Positions 5,640-6,085 of a stretch of DNA of 6,085 nt are shown in pieces. Location of the stretch: positions 11,243-17,327 of the forward strand of contig DNPP01000459.1 of the NCBI GenBank assembly GCA_003501365.1. The letters run 5' to 3'. Position 1 is the first letter of the stretch; each line of letters starts with the position of its first letter. The notes under the pieces are model-generated. The model ran no database searches. It was given only the letters and a program-made list of their open reading frames with translations, and was not told the DNA's origin. Made by a program: the position numbers and the translations under genes. This DNA is from Bacillota bacterium (GTDB lineage Bacteria; Bacillota; UBA4882; UBA8346).

Positions 5640-5975
5640 TTAACTATCTAAGGCTTGTCGGCGATCATCATAAATTTTCATGATTCGTAAAAGGCCCGAC
5701 AGCTCTAAGACTCGTAAAATTTGCCGGGAGACTCTGATTGCCGATAATCTCCCACCTTGCTGGTTTAGGCGTTTAAATCTGCCCAGGATTGCCCCCAATC
5801 CCGAACTATCAATAAAACTTACCTTCTCTAGATCTAATATTAAATGTCTAACCGAATCATATTGATTGAGTTTTTTATCTACGGTGTCACGAAATACAGG
5901 TGCGGTTTCTAAATCCAATTCACCGTCGATGGATACGATTAAATTGGCACCACAGCGTTCCGTTTCTAATGTCAA
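5640..5975 (-). CDS. spoIIAA: Anti-sigma F factor antagonist SpoIIAA
   Basis: A 111-residue STAS-domain protein. Unphosphorylated, it binds SpoIIAB and frees SigF in the forespore; SpoIIAB inactivates it by phosphorylation. Seen: the N-terminal strand ANLIVSIDGELDLETA (10-25), LILDLEKVSFIDSSG (45-59) where Ser57 matches the phosphorylated Ser58 of B. subtilis, GLGAILGRFKRL (59-70), and a C-terminal SGLLRIMKIYDD helix. The open frame runs to an ATG at 6068, but that extension would cross the SigH-like promoter and has no family similarity. The TTG at 5975 has AGGAGG 9 bases upstream and gives close to the normal length (117 in B. subtilis), so I chose it. It is the first gene of the operon, 16 bases before spoIIAB. 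Confidence 0.95.
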   Translation of the reverse strand: MTLETERCGANLIVSIDGELDLETAPVFRDTVDKKLNQYDSVRHLILDLEKVSFIDSSGLGAILGRFKRLNQQGGRLSAIRVSRQILRVLELSGLLRIMKIYDDRRQALDS

Positions 5976-5984
5976 ATTATTGAT

Positions 5985-5990
5985 CCTCCT
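5985..5990 (-). promoter_or_regulatory. Shine-Dalgarno site deciding the spoIIAA TTG start
   Basis: Minus-strand AGGAGG lies 9 bases before the TTG at 5975. No ATG or GTG has comparable placement, so a TTG start is the best reading. Confidence 0.8.
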
Positions 5991-6008
5991 TCCAACTTCT
6001 TGGAAAGA

Positions 6009-6033
6009 ATTCGCCGCTTGAAGCGAAGATCCT
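6009..6033 (-). promoter_or_regulatory. SigH-like promoter of the spoIIA operon
   Basis: Minus-strand AGGATCT (6033-6027) and CGAAT (6013-6009), 13 bases apart, fit the SigH pattern AGGA-xx-T, about 14 bases, then GAAT. Transcription would begin near 6000, about 25 bases before the spoIIAA start. In B. subtilis this operon is driven by SigH with Spo0A. The CGGCGAA overlapping the -10 matches a Spo0A box (TGNCGAA) at 6 of 7 positions, and an 11-base palindrome (6015-6025) fills the spacer. Confidence 0.65.
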
Positions 6034-6040
6034 GCTGCGT

Positions 6041-6085
6041 AAAAAAGCAAAAAAGCCCGAAAAATCACTGTTTGTAAAGGGTTTT
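6041..6085 (-). terminator. Possible terminator of the gene upstream of spoIIA (cut by the window edge)
   Basis: On the minus strand AAAACCC (6085-6079) could pair with GGG-C-TTTT (6058-6051) with one bulged C, and two runs of six T follow (to 6041). The stem is weak and the loop long; the left arm may extend beyond the window. The T-rich tract is clear, the hairpin is not. Confidence 0.3.

Noticed and set aside
5976..6068. A longer SpoIIAA starting at the ATG at 6068.
   Set aside because: The 31 extra residues would be read through the SigH-like promoter and Shine-Dalgarno site and have no counterpart in the family.

Overview
The window looks like chromosomal DNA of an anaerobic, endospore-forming Firmicute of clostridial type. 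It carries a complete spoIIA sporulation sigma-factor operon, a spore-cortex-type lytic enzyme and an oxygen-sensitive [FeFe] hydrogenase. Strong purine-rich Shine-Dalgarno sites, GTG and TTG starts and AT-rich intergenic DNA also fit this. I cannot name a species from the sequence alone. No rRNA, tRNA, CRISPR array, transposase or phage gene is visible, and no gene-free stretch exceeds 300 bases.

Layout. A plus-strand gene at 50-652 encodes a secreted LysM plus SleB/CwlJ-type hydrolase. Every other gene is on the minus strand. Read in the direction of transcription from the right end they are spoIIAA, spoIIAB and sigF (5975 down to 4420), a small dodecin-family gene (4131-3928), folK (3721-3215), a thioredoxin-like [2Fe-2S] protein (3037-2666) and the [FeFe] hydrogenase hydA (2531-789). 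The hydrogenase converges on the SleB-like gene, and a bidirectional terminator hairpin (738-767) lies between them.

How the genes work together. SpoIIAA, SpoIIAB and SigF form the anti-anti-sigma, anti-sigma and sigma module that switches on forespore transcription. A SigH-like promoter lies directly in front of it, as expected for early sporulation control. The SleB-like hydrolase probably belongs to the spore or cell-wall programme. The [2Fe-2S] protein and HydA form a two-gene unit behind a perfect-consensus sigma-A promoter. The NuoF-like diaphorase gene (hydB) that often separates these two genes is absent. folK (folate synthesis) and the dodecin gene look like independent single-gene units, the latter with a clean terminator.

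Most of the window is ordinary core-genome content, and I do not see a clearly new biological system. The points most worth checking are the Ser at the H-cluster cysteine position of HydA (TSCSPGW), the missing hydB with an inverted repeat in the gap, the absence of the flavin-stacking Trp in the dodecin, and the dyad symmetry inside the spoIIA promoter.
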